64,000 nt of DNA from JAJFUB01 sp964622325 (GTDB lineage Bacteria > Armatimonadota > Zipacnadia > Zipacnadales > UBA11051): NCBI GenBank assembly GCA_964622325.1, contig CAZUOJ010000009.1:4090-68089 (forward strand), written 5' to 3'. Positions within the stretch are counted from its first letter, which is position 1. Every line of letters begins with the position of its first letter. The position numbers and the translations under genes were made by a program. Below are positions 55,864-63,775 of the stretch, in pieces. Below the pieces are notes generated by a model. The model saw only the letters and a list, made by a program, of their open reading frames with translations, was not told the origin of the DNA and searched no databases.

Positions 55864-57336
55864 TTAGCGCAAAAACAAAAGCCACAGCCACAGGCTGCTG
55901 AGAACAAGGCTTTGCAAAGAAATGGGGACGCCGTATTTCATAAAACGCAAAAAGCTGATATTTTCTCCCGCCCGGGCGGCAATATTGACGCCCACGAGAT
56001 TAGCGGCAGCGCCGACGAGCGTGAGATTGCCGCCCAGACAAGCGCCTAGAGAAAGCGCCCACCACAAAGGATAAATATCCGGCGCGTGTGCGGCCTCCAC
56101 ATAATGGGCCGCCTCCGGATGCAATGTCGTCGCCATGCTTTGTATCAGAGCTGTCATTGTTGTCGTGAAAGGGACATTGCCGACAATCGCCGAGACAAAG
56201 GCGGACATCCACAACACGAGCATTGTTGTCGCTGCCACATTGCCAGCGGTCAGTTGCAGCAGCGCCTGTCCCATCATATTAACAACGCCGACTTTTACGA
56301 GGGCGCTCACCATAATGAATAGGCCAATGAAAAAGAAAATAGTCGGCCATTCTACATCCCGCAACGCCTCCTCGGGCCCCCGCCGATACATCACAAGCAT
56401 GAGGGCAGCTCCTGTTAACGCAATTGTCGCCATCTCCAAATGCAGCCAGCCGTGCAGCACAAAGCCCAACAGCGTCACGCCAAAAACGAACAGCGATCGC
56501 CGTAAGAGGCCCATATCTGTAATGGCCCGCCGCTCATCAAATTCTGCAATCCGCTGGCGTAATTCGGGAGGCACAGTATGACGCCAGCGCCCATATAGCC
56601 AGATGGTGGCGGAAAAAGCGGCAAAAGCAATGACGACAAGGGGCGCATCTATCCGCAAAAAATCTATAAATGTCAGATGGGCTACAGAGCCAATGATGAT
56701 ATTGGGCGGATCGCCAATGAGCGTGGCCGTGCCGCCGATATTGGAAGACAAAATCACACACATGACCATTGGCACCGGATTAATCTGCAATGTCTGGCAG
56801 ATGAGCAAAGAGGCCGGCACAGTCAATAATACTGTTGTCACATTATCCAGACAGGCCGATAGAATAGCCGTGGCTAAAGAAATCAAAATCATTATTGCGA
56901 CGGGATTGCCGCGGCCGATTTTGGCGGATTTAATCGCCACATATTCAAAAATCCCCGTATGGCGCATGATATTGACTATCAACATCATGCCTACAAGCAA
57001 AAAAATCGTATTCCAATCAACGCCGCTCACATGCCCGCGCCCGTGAAACGCCTCTTCCTGTGTTACAAGCCCCAACAGCAACAGAATAACAGCCCCGCCC
57101 AGGGCCACTGTCGTTTTGTGCATGCTTTCTGTAGCGATGAGCGCATAGGCAATCAGAAAGATTGTGGCTGTGACGGCCTGGGGAATATCCAGAATCGTGT
57201 GGCGTAGCCCAATATAGGCCGCCACAGAAGCCACAGGCAAGAGGATGACAATGAGCCTGTGCAGCCGCAAGCGGAAAAAAGCGCCTGCTAAAATCCCGCC
57301 GGCAACGATGATAAGAGCGTATTCTAGCCCGCTCAT
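55864..57336 (-). CDS. NhaD/ArsB-family ion transporter
   Basis: 490 residues from the ATG at 57336, which overlaps the CBS gene stop by 4 bp (ATGA) and has AGGAG 7 nt upstream. It has 11-12 hydrophobic segments. Marks of the ion-transporter superfamily are DWNTIFLLVGMMLIV, LDNVTTVLLTVPASLLIC, SSNIGGTATLIGDPPNIIIG, and the second-half VGNVPFTTTMTALI and LGGNLTLVGAAANLVGV. Substrates of relatives are Na+/H+, arsenite or dicarboxylates; NhaD-like cation exchange is most likely. The upstream CBS protein may regulate it. Confidence 0.88.
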   Translation of the reverse strand: MSGLEYALIIVAGGILAGAFFRLRLHRLIVILLPVASVAAYIGLRHTILDIPQAVTATIFLIAYALIATESMHKTTVALGGAVILLLLGLVTQEEAFHGRGHVSGVDWNTIFLLVGMMLIVNIMRHTGIFEYVAIKSAKIGRGNPVAIMILISLATAILSACLDNVTTVLLTVPASLLICQTLQINPVPMVMCVILSSNIGGTATLIGDPPNIIIGSVAHLTFIDFLRIDAPLVVIAFAAFSATIWLYGRWRHTVPPELRQRIAEFDERRAITDMGLLRRSLFVFGVTLLGFVLHGWLHLEMATIALTGAALMLVMYRRGPEEALRDVEWPTIFFFIGLFIMVSALVKVGVVNMMGQALLQLTAGNVAATTMLVLWMSAFVSAIVGNVPFTTTMTALIQSMATTLHPEAAHYVEAAHAPDIYPLWWALSLGACLGGNLTLVGAAANLVGVNIAARAGENISFLRFMKYGVPISLQSLVLSSLWLWLLFLR

Positions 57337-57803
57337 GAACATTCTCCTGCTTTTTCGGAAGCTTCTTCTAAAGCGTGCAACAAACGCGTGCTTTGAATAA
57401 TGCCCACGAGCTTCCCCTCGCGCACTACAGGCACGACTGAGAGACATTCTGCCGCCATTAAGCGTATTGCTTCCAAAAGCGGCTCATCCTCTTCCACAGT
57501 TGGCAACTGGGGCGTAGGACGCATAACATGGCTGATGAGCGCCTGACTCGCTTCGGCAAAGCCGCAGGCCTTCGGCTCTAAATCGGGCGGCAGAAAGCTC
57601 AAATCCTCCAGGCTCTCCAGATATTCAGGAATGAGAAGATGCAGCAAATTAATATCTCTCACAAGCCCCAAGAGCTTTTCCTGTTCATCGACAACAGGCA
57701 AAGTGCGCACGCCGCTTTGCAGCATCAATATGGCCGCCTGGCCTACTGTATCGCTCAGGCGCAATACGGGCGGCGCTGTATCCATAAAATCCTTCACTTT
57801 CAT
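57333..57803 (-). CDS. CBS-domain pair protein
   Basis: 156 residues with two CBS motifs: DTVGQAAILMLQSGVRTLPVVDEQEKLLGLV cut short here (about 17-47) and EAIRLMAAECLSVVPVVREGKLVGII (about 109-134). CBS pairs bind adenosine nucleotides and often control transporters. Its stop codon overlaps the start of the transporter gene by 4 bp, so it is translationally coupled and probably the regulator of that protein. AAAGGAG lies 11 nt before the ATG. Confidence 0.92.
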   Translation of the reverse strand: MKVKDFMDTAPPVLRLSDTVGQAAILMLQSGVRTLPVVDEQEKLLGLVRDINLLHLLIPEYLESLEDLSFLPPDLEPKACGFAEASQALISHVMRPTPQLPTVEEDEPLLEAIRLMAAECLSVVPVVREGKLVGIIQSTRLLHALEEASEKAGECS

Positions 57804-57874
57804 ATATAGGCGTGCTCCTTTCTTTTGCTACTCTGCAGGCCATAAATGGCAAAGCAAGGCCCTTTACTTTAATT

Positions 57875-59596
57875 TTAGGGGATGTTTTCTTGAGACGCAG
57901 GCGGCGTCAGCATTTCGGCTGCCACGGGAACAATAACAGGCAGCACAAGCGGGCGTCGTCCTGTCAAATCATAGAGAAATTTCGCCACGGCGCCTTTAAT
58001 ACGATCATAAAGCTCCACAGGATCAGTCCCGCCCTCGGCTATAAAGCTTTGATGCGTGTGATGCACAACTTCCTGTGCGGCCTGTTTTAATTCCTCGGCT
58101 TCTTCCATATAGACAAAGCCGCGGGAATAAAAATCGGGCGGCGCCAGCAGGCGAAATGTGTCTCGCTCCACAACGAGCACAGGCAAAAAAATCCCTTCTG
58201 CGGCTAAAAGCAGGCGATCATTGAGCACGATGTCGCCCACATCGCCCACGCCCAGGCCATCCACATTGACGGCGCCGGCCGGGACATTAGCCGCCCGATA
58301 GGCTTTTTTGCGCTGCAATTCCACAGATGCTCCGGGGCGCAGCAAAAAAACATTTTCCCGCGGCAGGCCCATTTCTTCCGCCAGATCGGCATACAGCACT
58401 AAATGCCGCTGATCGCCATGAATGGGAATGGCGTAGCGCGGCCGTGTGAGCGATAACATCAGCTTGATTTCCTCGCGATAGCCATGCCCGGACACATGCA
58501 CTCCCTGTTCGCTGCCATACACTACGCGCGCCCCCTGGGCAAACAGATCATTAATCACGCGCCAGATGAGCGATTCGTTGCCCGGAATAGGCCGGGCGCT
58601 CATCACGACTGTATCCCCCGGCTGGATTTTCACATAGCGATGAGCGCCCCGCGACATACGCGCCAAAGCCGAAAGCGGCTCGCCCTGGCTGCCTGTAGTT
58701 AAAATAGTTAATTCCCGGGGCGGCAGCTCCTCTATCTCGCTAATGTCTACTATTAGCTCGGGCCGTGCTTGCAGATAGCCCAAACGCAGCCCCACTTCCA
58801 TCAAACGCTCCATGCTTCGGCCCGTCACGGCCACGCGGCGGCCTGTAGCTTGGGATTGATCCATCACTTGTTGTATTCGGCTGAGATGGGAGGCAAAGGT
58901 CGTGATAATGACGCGCCCTGGCGCTTCCCGCAGCAAATGTCGCAGGCGCTCCCCCACTAGTCGTTCCGAAGGCGAATAGCCGGGCTGCTCCACATTAGTG
59001 CAATCAGACAGCAAACACAAAAGCCCCTCCTCGCCCATTCGCGCCAAGCGTTGAAAATCAGGCCCCGGGCTGTCAATTGGCGTTTGATCAAATTTGAAAT
59101 CCCCGCTGTGAAAAATATCCCCCGCCACCGTCCGCACGAACAGCCCCATCCCCTCTGGAATGCTATGGCTGACGCGCACCAGCTCCACTTCAAAACTGCC
59201 AATAGCGAGCCGCGCCCCCGGCGTCATTTCAATAAATTCCGATCCCGGCACAGGATGAAATTCCTGCAGTTTGGCTTCCAGAATGCCCAGCGTCAAACGC
59301 GTGCCATAAACCTTTACTGGGATTTGCTCCATCAAATAGGGCAGGCCCCCCAGATGATCCTCGTGGCCATGCGTGAGCACAACCCCGGCGAAATATTCCC
59401 TATTTTGCAAGACAAAGGTCATATCCGGCAAAATCACATCCACGCCCGGATGATTTTCGTCCGGGAACATCAGCCCGCAATCTATGGCAAAAAAACAATC
59501 TGGATGGGCGATGAGCGTCATATTCTTGCCAAAATCGCCAATCCCACCCAGAGAAATAATGCGTGCGGCCTCAGCAAAGCTCACTAACGCAGACAA
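57875..59596 (-). CDS. rnj: Ribonuclease J
   Basis: 573 residues. Metallo-beta-lactamase/beta-CASP marks are LTHGHEDHLGGLP, SHSIPEGMG, FHSGDFKFDQTP, LLSDCTNVE, TTGSQGEPLSALARM and HVSGHGYREEIKLML. RNase J has 5'-3' exonuclease and endonuclease activities in RNA decay. The start is TTG 59596 with AGGGA about 9 nt before; a GTG 12 bases on is less likely. The window also encodes a Clp1-type kinase (29499) whose 5'-phosphate product would suit this 5'-end-sensing nuclease. Confidence 0.96.
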   Translation of the reverse strand: MSALVSFAEAARIISLGGIGDFGKNMTLIAHPDCFFAIDCGLMFPDENHPGVDVILPDMTFVLQNREYFAGVVLTHGHEDHLGGLPYLMEQIPVKVYGTRLTLGILEAKLQEFHPVPGSEFIEMTPGARLAIGSFEVELVRVSHSIPEGMGLFVRTVAGDIFHSGDFKFDQTPIDSPGPDFQRLARMGEEGLLCLLSDCTNVEQPGYSPSERLVGERLRHLLREAPGRVIITTFASHLSRIQQVMDQSQATGRRVAVTGRSMERLMEVGLRLGYLQARPELIVDISEIEELPPRELTILTTGSQGEPLSALARMSRGAHRYVKIQPGDTVVMSARPIPGNESLIWRVINDLFAQGARVVYGSEQGVHVSGHGYREEIKLMLSLTRPRYAIPIHGDQRHLVLYADLAEEMGLPRENVFLLRPGASVELQRKKAYRAANVPAGAVNVDGLGVGDVGDIVLNDRLLLAAEGIFLPVLVVERDTFRLLAPPDFYSRGFVYMEEAEELKQAAQEVVHHTHQSFIAEGGTDPVELYDRIKGAVAKFLYDLTGRRPLVLPVIVPVAAEMLTPPASQENIP

Positions 59597-59732
59597 CGAT
59601 GATCATCCCTTTTATGCCACATCTCTGATGGGAAGTTTCTGTTTGTTGCCGATTGTGTCTTGTGTATTGTCCTAAAAATGTTGGCCATGCAGAAGCAGCA
59701 ATCCCCGAAGGTCTCTTCGCTGAGCCGGCCTG

Positions 59733-60299
59733 TTAAATCTGGCGGCGCAAAAATTCCCGCAAGCGATCCATATCCTGTTCTAAAATCGGACGCAATTGCG
59801 CTTGATGCAGAGCGGCGGCAGGATGATACAAAGGCACAAACACTAGCCCGTCTTTTTCCTGAGGCACGCCATGAAGCTTGCTTATCGCGGCAGTCGGCGA
59901 CAGCAAGGCATGGGTGGCGGGCCGGCCTAACAGGCAAATGACGCGCGGATTGAGCAAAGCAATTTGCGCGGACAAATACGGCCGGCAAGCTTCCACTTCC
60001 GAGGGATGGGGCTCACGATTGCGGGGCGGACGGCATTTGACGATGTTCGTGATAAACACTTCGCGCCGGTGCAGGCCCGCCCGGGCCAAAAGCTCATTTA
60101 GCAATTGCCCCGCCGGCCCCACAAAAGGCCGGCCTGTACGATCTTCCTGTTCCCCGGGCCCTTCCCCGATCAGCATCACACGCGCTGTCGCCGGCCCCTC
60201 GCCGGGAACGGCGTATGTTCGACTCTGCGCTAACGGGCAAAGCCGACAGCGTCGGATCTCCTCGGCCAATTCCTCTAATAGCGCCGCTCGCTCTGTCAT
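59733..60299 (-). CDS. Uracil-DNA glycosylase family 4 (4Fe-4S)
   Basis: 188 residues. Family 4 features: four cluster ligands Cys18, Cys21, Cys89 and Cys105, the active-site motif GEGPGEQED, NIVKCRPPRNREP and LYHPAAALH with the catalytic His. It removes uracil from DNA, typical of bacteria without the E. coli-type Ung. Located between rnj and dapA on the same strand. Confidence 0.95.
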   Translation of the reverse strand: MTERAALLEELAEEIRRCRLCPLAQSRTYAVPGEGPATARVMLIGEGPGEQEDRTGRPFVGPAGQLLNELLARAGLHRREVFITNIVKCRPPRNREPHPSEVEACRPYLSAQIALLNPRVICLLGRPATHALLSPTAAISKLHGVPQEKDGLVFVPLYHPAAALHQAQLRPILEQDMDRLREFLRRQI

Positions 60300-60450
60300 A
60301 TCGAAGGCGTCACTAAAAATGCGGGATTATCTCGCCGCCTGCACGGCTCCAAGCGCTCCCTTCCGGCCGCCAGAGGCTCCCATGAGTCCCCGGATTCATG
60401 CAGGATGCCCGCAAATAATATTCCGCTTTTGTAAAGCGCTGCCTGGCTGC

Positions 60451-61338
60451 TCAAATGAGGCCCAGACTCTGACAGGCTTCCCGCATGGCCTGCGTATCCG
60501 CATCGCTGGCGGGAACAAGCGGCAAACGCAAGCCGCCGACAGGGAAGCCCACAATCTCCAGGCCGCGCTTCACACAGGCGGGATTGCCCGAGGGCCCAAA
60601 ACAGGCCTTGTACAGCGGCAAGAGCGAATGATGCAGCTGGGCGGCTTGGACTACATTGCCCTGCTGAAATTCCCGAATCATCTGGGCAATGCGTGGGCCG
60701 GCCAGATGGGAAGCCACGCTGATTACGCCCACACATCCCACCGCCAGCATGGGCAATGTGAGCATATCTTCGCCCGAATAGACGACAAAGCCCTCAGGGG
60801 CCCGGGCGCAAATCCAGCTAATCTGTTCCAGATCCCCGCTCGCTTCCTTAATTGCGACGATATTCGAAACTTCTTCCGCCAACCGCAAAGTCGTGGCGGC
60901 ATCAATATTTTTCGCGGTCCGCCCCGGAACATTGTACAGGATCACAGGCAATTCCGTGGCAGCCGCCACTGCCTTGAAATGCTGATAGAAGCCCTCCGCT
61001 GACGGCTTGTTATAATAAGGCCCCGTCAGCATAACGCCATCGATGGGCAAAGCAGAAGCCGCTTTTGTCAGTTCAATGCTGCTGGCAGTGTCATTGTTGC
61101 CAGTGCCAGCGATGACGCTGGCCTGCTCGCCCACCGCCTCCTTGACGACCCGAAACAAATCCAGCTTCTCTTGCTTCGTTAAAGTCGGCGCTTCGCCTGT
61201 CGTGCCGGCCACGACCAGCCCATCCGATCCTTCCTGAATAAGCTTTTGGGCTAGCGCCGCCGCCCGCTCATAATCCACCCGCAAATCCGCATCAAAAGGC
61301 GTCACCATAGCGGTCAAAACTTGACCCAATTCCGGCAT
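60451..61338 (-). CDS. dapA: 4-hydroxy-tetrahydrodipicolinate synthase
   Basis: 295 residues. Active-site residues of DapA are present: GTTGEAPTL, the Tyr of ILYNVPGRT (Tyr135) and the Schiff-base Lys of VAIKEASG (Lys164). It condenses pyruvate with aspartate semialdehyde on the way to diaminopimelate and lysine. Its GGT/ACC content is 10 in 888 bp, higher than in most of the window. Relatives such as N-acetylneuraminate lyase are possible but the motifs favour DapA. Confidence 0.93.
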   Translation of the reverse strand: MPELGQVLTAMVTPFDADLRVDYERAAALAQKLIQEGSDGLVVAGTTGEAPTLTKQEKLDLFRVVKEAVGEQASVIAGTGNNDTASSIELTKAASALPIDGVMLTGPYYNKPSAEGFYQHFKAVAAATELPVILYNVPGRTAKNIDAATTLRLAEEVSNIVAIKEASGDLEQISWICARAPEGFVVYSGEDMLTLPMLAVGCVGVISVASHLAGPRIAQMIREFQQGNVVQAAQLHHSLLPLYKACFGPSGNPACVKRGLEIVGFPVGGLRLPLVPASDADTQAMREACQSLGLI

Positions 61339-61469
61339 TTTTCTTTCCTCCTTGCCACCACTATTTTATGCTCTTTTATGCTCAGCAAAGTATTGTAATG
61401 TTCTTCCTCAGCTGGAAAAATCCTGCCAGGCAATTTACGCGCAAGCTCACACTAAGCCCAAAAAAAACA

Positions 61470-61495
61470 GCGCCGCCGAATATTTTCGGCGGCGC
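61470..61495 (-). terminator. Strong intrinsic terminator after the histone-like gene
   Basis: An 11-bp stem GCGCCGCCGAA/TTCGGCGGCGC with a 4-base loop is followed on the minus strand by TG and eight T. It lies upstream of dapA, which therefore has its own transcript. Confidence 0.95.
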
Positions 61496-61570
61496 TTCTC
61501 AATTTATGAATTCTCTCAGTTGGCCCTCACGCTTGGCCGCTAACCTCGGCTTCTGACGATCAAGAGGCGC

Positions 61571-61603
61571 CTGCGCAGAACCCAGGGCCAAAGTTCTGCG
61601 CAG
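61571..61603. other. 11-bp inverted repeat in the 3' untranslated region of the histone-like gene
   Basis: CTGCGCAGAAC (61571-61581) and GTTCTGCGCAG (61593-61603) surround an 11-base loop. No T-run follows. It may be a structured 3' end or RNA-processing site; no ORF with clear coding signals covers it. Confidence 0.55.
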
Positions 61604-61631
61604 ACCCGGCATGGCAACATAGAGATCCCCC

Positions 61632-61769
61632 TTACTTCTTTTTTGTTGCCGTCTTCTTCGCGGCGGTCTTCTTCGCGGCGGTCTTCTTCTCAGCAGTCTT
61701 CTTCGCGGCGGTCTTCTTTTCTGCCTTCTTGGGTGCGGCCTTCTTCGCCGATGCTCCACACTTGGCCAT
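61632..61769 (-). CDS. Short histone H1-like Lys/Ala-rich protein
   Basis: 45 residues beginning MAKCGASAKKAAPKKAEKK, then repeated units of the type KKTAA/KKTAE ending in TATKKK. About 20 of the 45 residues are Lys and most others Ala or Thr, which is the pattern of eukaryotic histone H1 tails and of bacterial H1-like proteins such as chlamydial Hc1/Hc2 or AlgP tails. It probably binds DNA or RNA nonspecifically. A consensus promoter and a very strong terminator frame the gene, so it is a separate, likely abundant transcript. The start has AAGGAG 11 nt upstream. Unlike most of the window it is not depleted in GGT/ACC. Confidence 0.85.
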   Translation of the reverse strand: MAKCGASAKKAAPKKAEKKTAAKKTAEKKTAAKKTAAKKTATKKK

Positions 61770-61796
61770 AGAGAAGCACGCTCCTTTTTAATGAAA

Positions 61797-61812
61797 TTGC
61801 CGGTTGCGGCAA
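61797..61812. other. Small hairpin in the leader of the histone-like gene
   Basis: TTGCCG (61797-61802) pairs with CGGCAA (61807-61812) around a 4-base loop, between the promoter and the ribosome site. It may protect the 5' end of the mRNA. Confidence 0.5.
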
Positions 61813-61824
61813 GCGTGTATTAGT

Positions 61825-61853
61825 TTTATAACGATTTTTTGAATACTTGTCAA
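61825..61853 (-). promoter_or_regulatory. Consensus sigma-70 promoter of the histone-like gene
   Basis: TTGACA (61848-61853) and TATAAA (61825-61830) are 17 bp apart on the minus strand. The transcript would begin near 61818, about 50 bases before the ATG. The promoter is the closest to consensus in the window. Confidence 0.92.
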
Positions 61854-61870
61854 CTAGCAAGTCGTTAATT

Positions 61871-61901
61871 TTGTGCAATTTTCAGGAAAAAAATTGCGCA
61901 A
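61871..61901. repeat. Inverted repeat between xylB and the histone-like gene promoter
   Basis: TTGTGCAATTTT and AAAATTGCGCAA (one mismatch) surround a 7-base loop, giving a hairpin about 25 bp after the xylB stop. It could be a weak terminator for xylB or an operator upstream of the promoter. Confidence 0.5.
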
Positions 61902-61925
61902 TCTTATACTTTGCCTTTCTTCAAG

Positions 61926-63452
61926 TTATACAAGCTTGGCTAATTCTACAAAATCTTTGGCTAAATGGGCATACAATTTTTGATAAAGTCTGTAATAATG
62001 TTCATAGCGAGCAACGGCTTCAGGCTGTGGCGATAATGTATCCACAACGCGAATTGTTTGCCGGCATGCGGAGACCACATCCTCATACACGCCGGCGCCG
62101 ACGCCAGCCAACAGAGCCGCCCCAAAAGCCGCCCCCTCCTCTATATTAATGATGCTCATGTCGCGATTGCAGACATCTGCCTGGATCTGGCGCCAGAGCG
62201 TGCTGCGGACCCCGCCGCCAGAAGCGCGCACTTGGGGCATTTGCACGCCTAAAGCGGCGATAATTTCAAACGAGTCGCGCAGCCCGTAGGCCACGCCCTC
62301 CAGCACGGCCCGGGCGAAATGGCGCTTCTCATGCCGCAAGCTCAAGCCGAAAAACACGCCCCGGGCATAGGGATCCGCATAGGGCGTGCGTTCCCCTGTG
62401 AGATAGGGCAGGAAAATCAGGCCTTCGCTGCCCACAGGCGCCCGCGCGGCTTCGGCTGTGATTAATTCATAGGGATCCACCCCCATTTGCGCCGCCACGG
62501 CTTTTTCTTCCTGAAACAATGTATCCCGCAGCCAGCGCAGCGAGCCGCCTGCAGCCAGCATCACGCCCATCACATGCCATTTTCCGGGCACAGCATGGCA
62601 GAAAGTATGCGTGCGCATCTTTTCATCGGTGAGCGGCTCATCCAGATAGGCAAACACAACGCCGGAAGTTCCTGTTGTGCATGAGACCGCGCCAGGCTCC
62701 ACAATCCCGTTGCCCACGCCGCCAGCCGCCTGATCGCCTCCACCGCCCACCACAGGCGTCCCTGCCTTCAAGCCTGTTAATTCAGCCACACTCTGCGTGA
62801 TTGCGCCTGTCACTTCCGGCGATTCGTACACGCGCGGAAACCACTCAGGGGGCAAATTCAGTCGTTCTAAGATCACATCTGACCAGCGACGCTTTGGCAC
62901 ATTAAACAGCGCCGTGCCGGAGGCGTCGGACACTTCTGTGGCATATTCGCCAGTCAAGCGATAACGTACATAATCTTTAGGCAGCAATATTTGCGCTATT
63001 CGTTCATAATTTTGTGGCTCATTATCGCGCAGCCAGATGATCTTCGGCGCCTGAAAGCCTGTCAACACGGGATTGCATGTTTCCGCATAAATGATTTTGC
63101 GCCCCACTTTCTGCGTAATCCAGGCGCATTGCTCCGCCGTCCGCTGATCATTCCACAGCAACGCGCGCCGGATCACGGCTCCGTTTTGATCCAGAAACAC
63201 TGAGCCATGCATTTGTCCCGACAGGCCCACCCCAACAATGCGTTCCGGCGCCACGCCACTTTGCGCCAGCACCTGGCGAATGGATTCCACCGTGGCTTGC
63301 CACCAATCTTCAGGCTCCTGCTCCGACCAGCCCGGCTGCGGCGCATACAAGGGATATTCCACTGTCGCCCGCGCGTGCAATTTCCCCTTATGATCCACCA
63401 GAATTGTCTTGGCGCCTGTTGTGCCCACATCAATTCCCAGCAGATAAGGCAT
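61926..63452 (-). CDS. xylB: Xylulokinase
   Basis: 508 residues. FGGY marks: LLGIDVGTTGAKTILVDHKG, VGLSGQMHGSVFLD (substrate loop of xylulokinase), LWNDQRTAEQC, VVGGGGDQAAGGVGNG and VRASGGGVRSTLWRQIQADV. Length and the SGQMHG motif fit XylB, which forms xylulose 5-phosphate from D-xylulose. No xylose isomerase lies alongside. 14 GGT/ACC occur in 1527 bp, more than in most neighbours. Confidence 0.94.
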   Translation of the reverse strand: MPYLLGIDVGTTGAKTILVDHKGKLHARATVEYPLYAPQPGWSEQEPEDWWQATVESIRQVLAQSGVAPERIVGVGLSGQMHGSVFLDQNGAVIRRALLWNDQRTAEQCAWITQKVGRKIIYAETCNPVLTGFQAPKIIWLRDNEPQNYERIAQILLPKDYVRYRLTGEYATEVSDASGTALFNVPKRRWSDVILERLNLPPEWFPRVYESPEVTGAITQSVAELTGLKAGTPVVGGGGDQAAGGVGNGIVEPGAVSCTTGTSGVVFAYLDEPLTDEKMRTHTFCHAVPGKWHVMGVMLAAGGSLRWLRDTLFQEEKAVAAQMGVDPYELITAEAARAPVGSEGLIFLPYLTGERTPYADPYARGVFFGLSLRHEKRHFARAVLEGVAYGLRDSFEIIAALGVQMPQVRASGGGVRSTLWRQIQADVCNRDMSIINIEEGAAFGAALLAGVGAGVYEDVVSACRQTIRVVDTLSPQPEAVARYEHYYRLYQKLYAHLAKDFVELAKLV

Positions 63453-63775
63453 AGCGCACCCCCGTTTTAACTGGCGTTATCTTTGCTCTATCCACCGTTC
63501 GCGAAAGCTTTTTATGTTCACGCGAATTGCCGTTGTATCCTCAATCACTGCCAGCCTTTCCCCGCACCGGCATGGCCGGCTGAGCAAATTTCGCCGCCGC
63601 GAAGCATAAACATCCGCCGCTAAGCAACATCATAAACAGACACATCCGGCCGCCGAAAAATGACGCAGGCGGGCTATGCCACTATGCATTGCTGCCCAGC
63701 AGGGCTTGCCCCTCCCGCCGTACAGAACAAACACAAAAGCACATATGGCATAGGCGCGAGGCTGTCGCGAACATC
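63453..63775. other. Intergenic stretch with a foldable GC-rich element, no gene
   Basis: 323 bp between the partial cyclophilin-like gene and xylB. No ORF or tRNA is supported. At 63668-63719 GGCGGG and CCCGCC frame two smaller hairpins (GCTGCCCAGC and AGGGCTTGCCCCT); on the minus strand a run of five T follows about 7 bases later. This may be the terminator of the upstream gene or a structured RNA. Confidence 0.45.

Noticed and set aside
60296..60736. 146-residue minus-strand ORF across the dapA-uracil glycosylase gap
   Set aside because: It overlaps the end of dapA in another frame, has Arg/Cys/Ser-rich composition of a shadow frame and no ribosome site.
61499..61759. 86-residue Arg-rich minus-strand ORF over the histone-like gene
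   Set aside because: It is the neighbouring frame of the Lys/Ala repeat, which turns AAG-rich codons into Arg runs; the Lys/Ala frame has the ATG with the promoter and ribosome site.
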